Made by a program: the position numbers and the translations under genes
Source of the DNA: Thauera sp. GDN1
Lineage (GTDB): Bacteria > Pseudomonadota > Gammaproteobacteria > Burkholderiales > Rhodocyclaceae
Assembly (NCBI RefSeq): GCF_029223545.1
Contig: NZ_CP097870.1
Location: 2,046,001 to 2,110,000 of the forward strand
Direction of reading: 5' to 3'
DNA length: 64,000 bases
The notes under the pieces: generated by a model
What the model was told of the DNA's origin: nothing
Databases searched by the model: none
Seen by the model: only the letters and a program-made list of their open reading frames with translations
Shown: positions 17,659 through 24,863 of the stretch, in pieces
Numbering within the stretch: position 1 is the first letter of the stretch
Layout of the letters: each line of letters starts with the position of its first letter

Positions 17659-19330
17659 GCGAGTCCTCGCGCTGCGCTGCGCGGTAGCGTTCGATCAGCC
17701 CCTGCGTGCTGCTGTCGTGCACGCCTTCGGCGACGGGGGCTGCCTGCGGGTCGAGTTCGTCCAGCACGCGCGCGGCGAGCTGCTTGCCGAGTTCCACGCC
17801 CCACTGGTCGAAGCTGTTGACGCCCCAGATCACGCCCTGGACGAAGGTGCGGTGCTCGTAGGCCGCGATCAGCGCGCCGAGGGTGAAGGCGTCCAGGCGT
17901 TCGAGCAGCAGGGTGTTGCTCGGGCGGTTGCCGGGGAAGATGCGGTGCGGCAGCAGGGCGCGGATGCGGGCCTCGGGCAGGCCGGCGGCGCGCATCTCGG
18001 CTTCGGCCTCGTCGGCGCTGCGGCCGCGCATCAACGCCTCGGCCTGGGCGATCAGGTTGGCAAAGGCAATGCGGTGCAGGCGCTCGTCCTCGCGCCCGGC
18101 GTCGAGCACGCCGATGAAATCCACCGCCACCCGCTGGGTGCCCTGGTGCACGAGCTGGAAGTAGGCATGCTGGCCGTTGATGCCCTGTTCGCCCCACAGG
18201 ATCGGGCTGGTGCGGCAAGGCACCGGGCTGCCGTCGTGGCGCACCGACTTGCCGTTCGACTCCATGTCGAGCTGCTGCAGGTAGGCGGGCAGGCGATGCA
18301 GGCGCTGGTGGTAGGGGGCGATCAGCTGACTGGGGGCGTCGAGGAAATCGACGTTCCAGATGCCGATCAGGGCCATGAGCACCGGCAGGTTGGTAGCGAA
18401 TGGCGTGGAGCGGAAATGCTCGTCCATCGCGTGCGCGCCGGCGAGCAGTGCGTCGAAGCGCTCCGCCCCGAGCGCGAGAATGATCGGCAGGCCGATGGCG
18501 CTCCACAGCGAGAAGCGCCCGCCGACCCAGTCCCAGAAGCCGAACATGTTCTCGGTGTCGATACCGAAGCTGCGCACCGCGGCGGCGCTGGTCGACACCG
18601 CGACGAAATGACGGGCGATCGCGCCCTCGTCGCCGGCATGCGCGAGCAGCCAGGCGCGGGCGGTGCGGGCGTTGGCCAGGGTTTCCTGGGTGGTGAAGGT
18701 CTTCGAGGCGACGATGAAGAGCGTCGTCTCGGGCCGGCAGCGGCGCAGCACGTCGCCGATGTGCACGCCGTCCACGTTCGACACGAAATGCATGCGCAGG
18801 CCTGGATGGATCTCGTCCTTCAGCGCCTCGCACACCATCGCCGGGCCGAGGTCCGAGCCGCCGATGCCGATGTTGACCACGTCGGTGATCGCGTCGCCGC
18901 GCCAGCCGCGCCACTCTCCTGCACGCACCCGGGCGGCGAAGGCGGCCATGCGCCGGCGTACCGCATGCACCTCCGCGCCGACATCCACGCCATCGACCAG
19001 CCAGCGCGTCTCCGGGGGGCAGCGCAGGGCCACGTGCAGCACCGCGCGCTCCTCGGTGGTGTTGATGCGCTCGCCCGTGAACATGGCGGCGATGGCCCCC
19101 TGCAGTCCGGCCTCGTCGGCGAGCTTCAGCAGCAAGCCCAGGCTGTCCGCGCACAGCAGGTTCTTCGAGTAGTCCAGCGTCAGCCCGCAGGCGCTCGCCT
19201 GCATGTGCCGGCCACGCAGCGGATCGGTGTGGAACAGTTCGCGCAGCGTGGTCGAGAGGAGGGCGTCGCGCCGGGACGACAGGGCGGTCCAGGCGGCCGA
19301 TTGCAGGATGTCGTGCATCGCGGAGGGCAA
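17648..19330 (-). CDS. pgi: Glucose-6-phosphate isomerase
   Basis: Interconverts glucose 6-phosphate and fructose 6-phosphate in glycolysis and gluconeogenesis. The 560-residue product matches the 549-residue E. coli enzyme. Signatures seen are FTGERINTTEERAVLHVALR (about 84-103), NIGIGGSDLGPAM (about 153-165), the substrate loop ASKTFTTQETLANA, LWGEQGINGQHAYFQLVHQG and FVQGVIWGVNSFDQWGVELGK near the C terminus. The first possible codon is a TTG at 19330 and an ATG lies four codons in (19318); neither has a strong ribosome site. The gene is monocistronic here and is divergent from pgsA. Confidence 0.97.
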   Translation of the reverse strand: MPSAMHDILQSAAWTALSSRRDALLSTTLRELFHTDPLRGRHMQASACGLTLDYSKNLLCADSLGLLLKLADEAGLQGAIAAMFTGERINTTEERAVLHVALRCPPETRWLVDGVDVGAEVHAVRRRMAAFAARVRAGEWRGWRGDAITDVVNIGIGGSDLGPAMVCEALKDEIHPGLRMHFVSNVDGVHIGDVLRRCRPETTLFIVASKTFTTQETLANARTARAWLLAHAGDEGAIARHFVAVSTSAAAVRSFGIDTENMFGFWDWVGGRFSLWSAIGLPIILALGAERFDALLAGAHAMDEHFRSTPFATNLPVLMALIGIWNVDFLDAPSQLIAPYHQRLHRLPAYLQQLDMESNGKSVRHDGSPVPCRTSPILWGEQGINGQHAYFQLVHQGTQRVAVDFIGVLDAGREDERLHRIAFANLIAQAEALMRGRSADEAEAEMRAAGLPEARIRALLPHRIFPGNRPSNTLLLERLDAFTLGALIAAYEHRTFVQGVIWGVNSFDQWGVELGKQLAARVLDELDPQAAPVAEGVHDSSTQGLIERYRAAQREDSLRA

Positions 19331-19495
19331 GCGGGGAAGTAGAACGGGGAGGAGGCGGGAGGATGCGGTATGGATCGCAGTCGAACCGTGATGTTACAGA
19401 CAGCCTTCCGGCCTGTCTGCACCATCTGTGCGGGTCGGGAGGCGCGAGCGGATATATACTCGGCTTTCCCGAATTCATGCGAGATGCGCAACGGC

Positions 19496-20071
19496 ATGCC
19501 GCTCAATATCCCGAATGCGCTGACCTGGGCGCGCATCGTCCTGATCCCGATCTTCGTCGGCATCTTCTACCTGCCTGACGCGATCATGCCGATGGCGACC
19601 AAGAACCTGGTCGCCACGCTGATCTTCATCGCGGCGGCGGTCACCGACTGGTTCGACGGCTATCTGGCGCGCGCGCTCGGGCAGACCTCGGCCTTCGGCG
19701 CCTTCCTCGATCCGGTCGCGGACAAGCTGATGGTGGCCGCCGCGCTGATCCTGCTCGTCCAGCTTTCCCGCGTCGATGCGCTGATCGCGGTGGTCATCAT
19801 CGGCCGCGAGATCACGATTTCCGCGCTGCGCGAGTGGATGGCGCGGGTCGGCCAGTCGGCGAGCGTGGCGGTTGCCTATGTCGGCAAGCTCAAGACCGCC
19901 GCGCAGATGGTCGCGATCCCGCTGCTGCTGTTCAATGCGCCACTGTACGGGGTGGACCTGCGCATCCTCGGCAACATCCTGATCTACGTCGCCGCCGCGC
20001 TCACGCTGTGGTCGATGGGTTACTACCTGCATCGTGCGATGCCGCTGTTGCAGGGAAAGATCGGAAAATAA
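19496..20071 (+). CDS. pgsA: CDP-diacylglycerol-glycerol-3-phosphate 3-phosphatidyltransferase
   Basis: Makes phosphatidylglycerophosphate, the first step to phosphatidylglycerol and cardiolipin, in the inner membrane. From MPLNIPNALTWARI (ATG at 19496) it is 191 residues with several hydrophobic helices and the full CDP-alcohol phosphatidyltransferase signature DG-x2-AR-x8-G-x3-D-x3-D, seen as DGYLARALG...GAFLDPVAD (about 50-72). An ATG four codons upstream (19484) is an equal alternative; the longer frame from 19370 is not needed. tRNA-Gly and tRNA-Cys follow, the same order as pgsA-glyW-cysT in E. coli. Confidence 0.95.
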   Translation: MPLNIPNALTWARIVLIPIFVGIFYLPDAIMPMATKNLVATLIFIAAAVTDWFDGYLARALGQTSAFGAFLDPVADKLMVAAALILLVQLSRVDALIAVVIIGREITISALREWMARVGQSASVAVAYVGKLKTAAQMVAIPLLLFNAPLYGVDLRILGNILIYVAAALTLWSMGYYLHRAMPLLQGKIGK

Positions 20072-20080
20072 TCAAAAAAG

Positions 20081-20108
20081 TTGACACCCGAAAATTCTTG
20101 CCTATAAT
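20081..20108 (+). promoter_or_regulatory. Sigma-70 promoter of the tRNA-Gly/tRNA-Cys unit
   Basis: TTGACA at 20081-20086 and TATAAT at 20103-20108 are both perfect hexamers with a 16-bp spacer. Transcription would start about 8-10 nt before the first tRNA-Gly. This is the strongest consensus promoter in the window and overlaps the end of the pgsA transcript. Confidence 0.85.
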
Positions 20109-20123
20109 GGCGGTCTTTCCCGA

Positions 20124-20199
20124 GCGGGAATAGCTCAGTTGGTAGAGCGCAACCTTGCCAAGGTTGAGGTCGCGAGTTCGAGACTCGTTTCCCGCTCCA
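20124..20199 (+). tRNA. tRNA-Gly(GCC)
   Basis: A 76-nt cloverleaf with acceptor stem GCGGGAA/TTCCCGC, D-arm TAGCTCAGTTGGTAGAGC, anticodon stem CAACC/GGTTG with loop TTGCCAA (anticodon GCC), T-arm with GTTCGA, and encoded CCA. Identical in every base to the copy at 20417. Confidence 0.97.
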
Positions 20200-20272
20200 A
20201 GAATTCGCAGGTCAGGCGAATGCCTGGCCCGGAGGCTCCAGCGGTAGCGGAGCAACCGGCCGAAACGGTCGT

Positions 20273-20346
20273 GGCGCGATGGCAGAGTGGTTATGCAGCG
20301 GCCTGCAAAGCCGTGTACCCCGGTTCGATTCCGAGTCGCGCCTCCA
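20273..20346 (+). tRNA. tRNA-Cys(GCA)
   Basis: A 74-nt cloverleaf: acceptor GGCGCGA/TCGCGCC, D-arm GGCAGAGTGGTTATGC, anticodon stem GCGGC/GCCGT with loop CTGCAAA (anticodon GCA), T-loop GTTCGATT and encoded CCA. It lies 73 bp after tRNA-Gly and is probably in the same transcript. Confidence 0.96.
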
Positions 20347-20369
20347 GAAGTAAAGTGGTTTTGAAGTAG

Positions 20370-20398
20370 TTGCGATGCGGTGCGGAAGTTGCTATATT
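20370..20398 (+). promoter_or_regulatory. Sigma-70 promoter of the second tRNA-Gly
   Basis: TTGCGA (20370-20375) and TATATT (20393-20398) with a 17-bp spacer lie 19 bp before the second tRNA-Gly gene, giving this copy its own promoter. Confidence 0.6.
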
Positions 20399-20416
20399 TC
20401 GCGCCCTGTCGTCAAA

Positions 20417-20492
20417 GCGGGAATAGCTCAGTTGGTAGAGCGCAACCTTGCCAAGGTTGAGGTCGCGAGTTCGAGACTCGTTTCCCGCTCCA
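20417..20492 (+). tRNA. tRNA-Gly(GCC), second identical copy
   Basis: A 76-nt gene identical to the one at 20124, including CCA. Flanking sequences differ, so the duplication covers little more than the tRNA itself. It has its own likely promoter just upstream. Confidence 0.97.
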
Positions 20493-20594
20493 GAACATGA
20501 AGCCGGATGCGTACAATGTGCGCATCCGGCTTTTCCGTTCACCGTGCTGTTTCTAGCGCCGCCCGGCGCTGCAGCGCGGTTCGTGCAGCCCACC

Positions 20595-21773
20595 ATGCTC
20601 GATATCCGCTTTCCGCTCCCCACAGGCACGGTCCTTCCCGATTACGGTGCCGACGGCCTGTACGGCCTCGCCAGCAGCCTGCGCCACTGGTTGCACGATC
20701 CCGGCGCGGCCTGGCCGTTCGCCGAGGTGGCTGCGGGCGAACGGGCGCTGGTCGTGCTGCTGGTCATCGACGGACTCGGGGACCGCTTTCTCGCCAGCGA
20801 GGGGCAGGGCTCGGCGCTGCATGCCGCGCGTCGGCGTGCGCTGACCTCGGTATGCCCGAGCACGACCGCGAGCGCGGTCACGACCCTGCTGACCGGCGTG
20901 GCGCCGGCCGTCCATGGGCTCAACGGCTGGTTCATCCACGATCACCGCTTCGGCGGCGTGATCGCGCCGCTGCCGCTGATGCAGCGCGCTGGCCCGGCGC
21001 TCGATGCCTTCCGCCTGCTGCCCAGGCTGTGTCCGGCGCCGTCCATGTTCCACCATGCCTGTCGGCCGGTGAATGTGGTTTCCCCGGCAGAGATCGCGTT
21101 CTCGCGCTTTTCCCTGCACCACGCCCGCGGCGCCCATATCGAGCCTTACGAGGGGATGGAGGGACTTGGCGCCGCCATCGTCGCGATGGCCGACGCGCTT
21201 GCCGGGAGCGGCGGTCTCATCCACGCCTATTACGCCAGTTTCGACGCCCTGAGCCATGCCTACGGCAGCCGCTCGGCCGCGACCAGGACCTGCTTCGGTC
21301 GCCTCGACGACCTGTTCGTGCGCCTGCAGCGTGCGCTTGCCGGGCGCGACGTGCGCATCGTGGTCACCGCCGACCATGGCTTCACCGATGCGGATCCGTC
21401 GCGTTGCGTGGACCTGCCGCCCGACGGCGAGGTCGCGCGCATGCTGGCCGCGGCCCTGTTCGGCGAGCGTCGCCTCGCCTTCTGCAAGCTCAGGGAGGGC
21501 GCCGCGGGCGAGTTCGAATCCTGGGCTGGCGACGCACTCGCGGGCAAGGCGGTGGTGGTATCGGGCGAGTCCGTGCTGAACTCCGGCCTGCTTGGCCCCG
21601 GTAGTCGGAATCCGCGGCTGCGCGAACGCGTCGGCACCCACGTGCTGCTCATGGAGCCCGGCTGGACGATCGTCGATCACGTAGAGGGAGAGACCCAGCA
21701 CGAGATGATCGGCGTGCACGGTGGGCTCAGCGCCGACGAGATGCTCGTGCCCCTGATCGTGGCGCGAACCTGA
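20595..21773 (+). CDS. Alkaline-phosphatase-superfamily protein (nucleotide pyrophosphatase/phosphodiesterase type)
   Basis: A 392-residue soluble protein of the alkaline phosphatase/PglZ-phosphodiesterase superfamily. Metal-binding landmarks are LVIDGLGDRF (first Asp, about 56-65), the Thr-rich nucleophile region SVCPSTTASAVTTLLTG (about 86-102), TADHGFTD (about 259-266) and a C-terminal HGGLSADEMLVPL with the His typical of this fold. No signal peptide, so it is probably cytosolic. The start at 20595 avoids reading through the second tRNA-Gly; a longer frame from 20448 overlaps that tRNA and is rejected. The substrate is unknown; phosphodiester or nucleotide hydrolysis is a family-level guess. 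Confidence 0.83.
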   Translation: MLDIRFPLPTGTVLPDYGADGLYGLASSLRHWLHDPGAAWPFAEVAAGERALVVLLVIDGLGDRFLASEGQGSALHAARRRALTSVCPSTTASAVTTLLTGVAPAVHGLNGWFIHDHRFGGVIAPLPLMQRAGPALDAFRLLPRLCPAPSMFHHACRPVNVVSPAEIAFSRFSLHHARGAHIEPYEGMEGLGAAIVAMADALAGSGGLIHAYYASFDALSHAYGSRSAATRTCFGRLDDLFVRLQRALAGRDVRIVVTADHGFTDADPSRCVDLPPDGEVARMLAAALFGERRLAFCKLREGAAGEFESWAGDALAGKAVVVSGESVLNSGLLGPGSRNPRLRERVGTHVLLMEPGWTIVDHVEGETQHEMIGVHGGLSADEMLVPLIVART

Positions 21774-21785
21774 GCGCTGCAGCGA

Positions 21786-22274
21786 TCAGTGCAGTTCGTC
21801 GTCGAGCGGCGGCACCGGCAGCACCATGATGCCTTCCTCGAGTAGTTCCTCGATCTCGTCGCGCGAGGCCGCGCCGCGGATGTCGCGCGCCTCGGCTTCG
21901 CCATGATGGATGCGGCGCGCCTCCTCGGGCAGACGCTCGCCCACGTCCTCCGCAGCCTTCGCCATCCGGCGCAGTGCGCCGAGCAGCTCCGCAACGGCTG
22001 CGGGCGTGGCTGTGCCCGGGGCGGGTGAGGGCGATGCGGCGATCGCGGCCGCAGTCTGCGGGGAAGCGACCGAGGGGCGGCCGGATGGCGCCTCGGCCGC
22101 GGGCGTGCTGCGCGTCTGCACGTAGGGCGCGCTCGGCAGGCGGCGGACTTCGGTGCCATTGCACACCGGGCAGCTCACCAGGCCGCGCGCCAGCTGGGCC
22201 TCGAACGCCGCGCTGGACGCGAACCACCCTTCGAAGCGGTGTTCGTTGGCGCAGGACAGGTCGAGGACGATCAT
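21786..22274 (-). CDS. DUF1178 family protein
   Basis: A 162-residue protein of the DUF1178 family (function unknown, common in alpha- and betaproteobacteria). It begins MIVLDLSCANEHRFEGWFAS, the family's diagnostic opening, and has Cys8 plus CPVC (about 34-37), which may form a zinc knuckle, followed by NGTEVRRLPSAPYV. The middle is Ala/Pro/Ser-rich and probably disordered, and the C terminus is acidic and helical (EEARRIHHGEAEARDIRG, then EEGIMVLPVPPLDDE). Starting further upstream would run the frame through tRNA-Leu, so the ATG at 22274 is taken. Confidence 0.88.
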   Translation of the reverse strand: MIVLDLSCANEHRFEGWFASSAAFEAQLARGLVSCPVCNGTEVRRLPSAPYVQTRSTPAAEAPSGRPSVASPQTAAAIAASPSPAPGTATPAAVAELLGALRRMAKAAEDVGERLPEEARRIHHGEAEARDIRGAASRDEIEELLEEGIMVLPVPPLDDELH

Positions 22275-22380
22275 GGCATTCGGGTGCGGGCTGGATGAGT
22301 CGCGCCAATTGTCGCATCCCGGGCTGATTGCGGCCATCGCTGCGTGTTCGCGGCGCCGCCGCGGTACAATGCGCGCCGCT

Positions 22381-22465
22381 GCCCGGGTGGCGAAACTGGT
22401 AAACGCAGCGGACTTAAAATCCGCCGCCTCAAGGCTTACGGGTTCGACCCCCGTCCCGGGCACCA
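22381..22465 (+). tRNA. tRNA-Leu(TAA)
   Basis: An 85-nt class II tRNA: acceptor GCCCGGG/CCCGGGC, D-arm with GGTAAACGC, anticodon stem GCGGA/TCCGC with loop CTTAAAA (anticodon TAA), a long variable arm, T-loop GTTCGAC and encoded CCA. A TACAAT -10 box lies at 22365-22370. In E. coli leuZ (also UAA) follows glyW-cysT; here two protein genes are interposed. Confidence 0.96.
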
Positions 22466-22520
22466 CCATCCGCTCGTCATCTCCGCCGTGGCACGGCCGG
22501 AGTGAACGATAGCGGCGCGC

Positions 22521-23105
22521 TCAGTCGAGCCGCTGCGTTTCCGCGATCAGCTCGCCGAGCAGCTGGAACGCCTTCTCCTCGGAGAGCTTGTCGGCGGCGG
22601 ACAGGTTGAGGATGGTCTTGGCCAGCGCCTCGGCAATCGGGCCGCTGGTCCCCGCGGTCTTGTCGAACAGGCGGTGGGCGGTCGTTCGCGCGGCCGGTAC
22701 CTGCGCGCCGCCTGCCGGACGGAATTCCTGCCCGCGTTGCTCCGACGGAGCCTGCTGGGCGGGCGCTGCGGCGCCGTCGGCACGCAGGCTTCGCCATACC
22801 GCTTCGGGGACCTCGCCTTCGCTGCGTAGCTGATCCAGCCAGCCGCGTACCAGACCCAGCCCGTCCTCGATCGCGACGGCGAACGGGTCCGACACCGGCT
22901 TGCGTGCCGAGGTCATCAGGCTGATGCGGCTGCCCGAGGTGCCGGCCAGTTGGGCGAGCCGGTTCTTGGTTCCGCGTGCGCCCGTCAGCATGATCAGGTT
23001 GAGGCGCCGATTTTCCAGGAGCTGCTTGCGATCGCTCGCCGGCATCCACTCCGGGTGCTGCGCATCGGTCGTGGCCGATGCCGGGTCTTCGACAATATTG
23101 GTCAT
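22521..23105 (-). CDS. Hypothetical DNA-binding protein with Cro/CI-like HTH
   Basis: A 194-residue protein. Residues about 30-95 (ENRRLNLIMLTGARGTKNRL, AQLAGTSGSRISLMTSARK, GLGLVRGWLDQL) resemble the HTH domain of phage-type repressors of the XRE group, which end in a similar G-LPxGWLDQ element. The central part (about 110-145) is Ala/Gln/Pro-rich and likely a linker; the C terminus is helical (GPIAEALAKTILNLSAADKL, SEEKAFQLLGELIAET). It does not have a LexA-type protease domain. Other phage genes are absent nearby, so it is probably a resident regulator. Its target is unknown. Confidence 0.6.
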   Translation of the reverse strand: MTNIVEDPASATTDAQHPEWMPASDRKQLLENRRLNLIMLTGARGTKNRLAQLAGTSGSRISLMTSARKPVSDPFAVAIEDGLGLVRGWLDQLRSEGEVPEAVWRSLRADGAAAPAQQAPSEQRGQEFRPAGGAQVPAARTTAHRLFDKTAGTSGPIAEALAKTILNLSAADKLSEEKAFQLLGELIAETQRLD

Positions 23106-23309
23106 GGGAATCGAGGGCTTGCACGCCCGTCTTGACGATTTGGGTCGCCGAAGTTCAGGTGGGCTCTACGACGAGCCGACGGCCGTTGCGGCGCGGGCCC
23201 GTCGAGCTGGCAACCAGTCTGCATCGCGACCCGCGCGAGGTCAAGATTTCGCTGCGCTTCGTCAATTTACCGAAGGATTACGGCGTTGGCCAACCGGCTG
23301 AGGCCGTTG

Positions 23310-24083
23310 TCATCGATTCGCATCGTCGAGGTCGAACTCGTGATCCAGAATGATCGAAAGGTGGCGCAGCTCGTCGGTGGTCGCGGCGACTTCGGCACGG
23401 ATGGCGTGGATGTCCCGGCGATCGAGGGCGCGCTGAAGCCGCCCGAGGCACTCGTCGAGCCTGTCGGCGCCGATCATGGCCGCGGTGCCGGTCAGGGTCT
23501 GGCACCAGGCCTGCAGGTCGCGATGGTCGAGGGTGCGCGAGGCGAGCTCGAGCCTGGCGATGCGGTCGGGGGCGAGTTCGTAGAACTGGCGCGCGATCTC
23601 GCGCTGCAATTGCCAGTCGGGGCCGACGAAAGCCTCGAAGGAGGGGGCGTCGAAGCCCGAGGGCGCCGGCTTGGAAGGCGTGGCGCCGGCTTCCGGAAGG
23701 ATCTGCCGGATGAGTTTCTTCAGCAGCGCCGGCCGCAAGGGCTTGGTGAACACGTGGACCTGCGGCAGATTGAGCAGCGGGCGCATGCTCTCGTGGCTGG
23801 CCGCGCTGACGACCAGGATCGGCACCTCGACCAGGCCGTACTTGCGCTTGACGATGTCGAGAAACTCGAAACCGTCGAAGCCCGGCATGTGCAGGTCGAG
23901 GATGACGAGGTCGGGCCAGTTCTGCGCCAGGTAGAGCAGGGCGTCATAGCCGTTCTCCGCGCTCGCTATGCTGATCCCGGGCACCGCCGAGAGCAGCGTC
24001 TCGCGGTAGAAGGTCGCGTACAGCGGATCGTCCTCGACCACGAGGGCCCGGGGTTGGTCGCTTGCGGTGCTCGGCCTGTCCAT
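23310..24083 (-). CDS. Response regulator: receiver plus degenerate Hpt domain
   Basis: A 257-residue protein. The receiver domain (about 12-128) has acidic residues Glu17-Asp18-Asp19, phospho-acceptor Asp63 in VILDLHMPG, Ser93 and Lys114 (VFTKPL). The C-terminal part (about 150-245) has the helical pattern of an Hpt domain, but the motif that should read H-x-L-K-G is CQTLTGTAAMIGA, with Gln195 where the phosphorylatable His belongs. The domain therefore cannot relay phosphate in the normal way and may act as a docking or inhibitory module. It lies 18 bp after the HD-GYP gene as the last member of the minus-strand signalling set. Confidence 0.82.
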   Translation of the reverse strand: MDRPSTASDQPRALVVEDDPLYATFYRETLLSAVPGISIASAENGYDALLYLAQNWPDLVILDLHMPGFDGFEFLDIVKRKYGLVEVPILVVSAASHESMRPLLNLPQVHVFTKPLRPALLKKLIRQILPEAGATPSKPAPSGFDAPSFEAFVGPDWQLQREIARQFYELAPDRIARLELASRTLDHRDLQAWCQTLTGTAAMIGADRLDECLGRLQRALDRRDIHAIRAEVAATTDELRHLSIILDHEFDLDDANR

Positions 24084-24101
24084 GAGTTCGGGATACCTGG
24101 T

Positions 24102-24857
24102 CTATTGGGAGGGGGTGGCGGCGGCACCGTCGAGTTGCTCCGCAGCCGTGCGCTGGTCGATCCGTTTCCGCAGCGCCACGAGCTGGGGAAAGAGCGTGAC
24201 CGCGACATCGACGATGGCGGGGTCGAAGTGCGAGCCGCGGCCGGCCTTGATCAGGGCCAACACCTCATCCTCGCCGAGTGCCGGGCGGTAGCAGCGGTCC
24301 ATCATCAGCGCATCGAGGAAGTCCGCGACCGCAACGATGCGTGCGCACAGCGGGATCTCCAGCGCACGGAGCCCGGATGGATAGCCGGTGCCATTCCAGC
24401 GCTCATGGTGGCCGAGGGCGATCTCGGCGGCCATCCGCAGCACGGGAACGTCGGTGCCGCCGAGGATCTGGGCGCCGATCAGCGAGTGGGTTTCCATGAT
24501 CCTGCGCTCGTCGGTTGTCAGCGGACCGGGCTTCTTGAGGATGTCGTCCGGGATGCCGATCTTGCCGACGTCGTGCATCGGTGCCGACTGGGCGATCAGT
24601 TCGCACCACTCGGCCGGCTGTCCGAGCGCCTTCGCAATCGCGCCGGACAGGGCGCCGATGCGCTCGATGTGCGCGCCGGTGTCGCCGTCCTTGTACTCGG
24701 CAGCGAGGGCCAGCTTCGACAGGGTGATCCGATGCGCATGTGCGAGCCGCTGGTAGGCCTGCTCCCGTTGCTTGCGCAACTGGTGCATGTCCTGCACGTA
24801 GCGCAGCAGCTGGGACTGGTCGAGATCGTTGGCCGGAGGGGGTGAAGGGGCTTCCAT
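24102..24857 (-). CDS. HD-GYP domain phosphodiesterase
   Basis: A 251-residue single-domain protein predicted to hydrolyse cyclic di-GMP. After a short coiled N terminus (about 12-50), the HD-GYP domain shows MHDVGKIGIPD (His95-Asp96), KKPGPLTTDE, METHSLIGA (His124), LGHHERWNGTGYPSGL (His150, His151; GYP at 158-160) and RIVAVADFLDAL. All metal ligands of the family appear to be present. No receiver is attached, so phosphorylation signals would have to come from the neighbouring receivers. It starts 6 bp after the histidine kinase stop, implying translational coupling. Confidence 0.9.
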   Translation of the reverse strand: MEAPSPPPANDLDQSQLLRYVQDMHQLRKQREQAYQRLAHAHRITLSKLALAAEYKDGDTGAHIERIGALSGAIAKALGQPAEWCELIAQSAPMHDVGKIGIPDDILKKPGPLTTDERRIMETHSLIGAQILGGTDVPVLRMAAEIALGHHERWNGTGYPSGLRALEIPLCARIVAVADFLDALMMDRCYRPALGEDEVLALIKAGRGSHFDPAIVDVAVTLFPQLVALRKRIDQRTAAEQLDGAAATPSQ

Positions 24858-24863
24858 GCGGGA

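Noticed and set aside
20200..20272. Extra tRNA-like sequence between tRNA-Gly and tRNA-Cys
   Set aside because: It cannot be folded into a cloverleaf with a T-arm.
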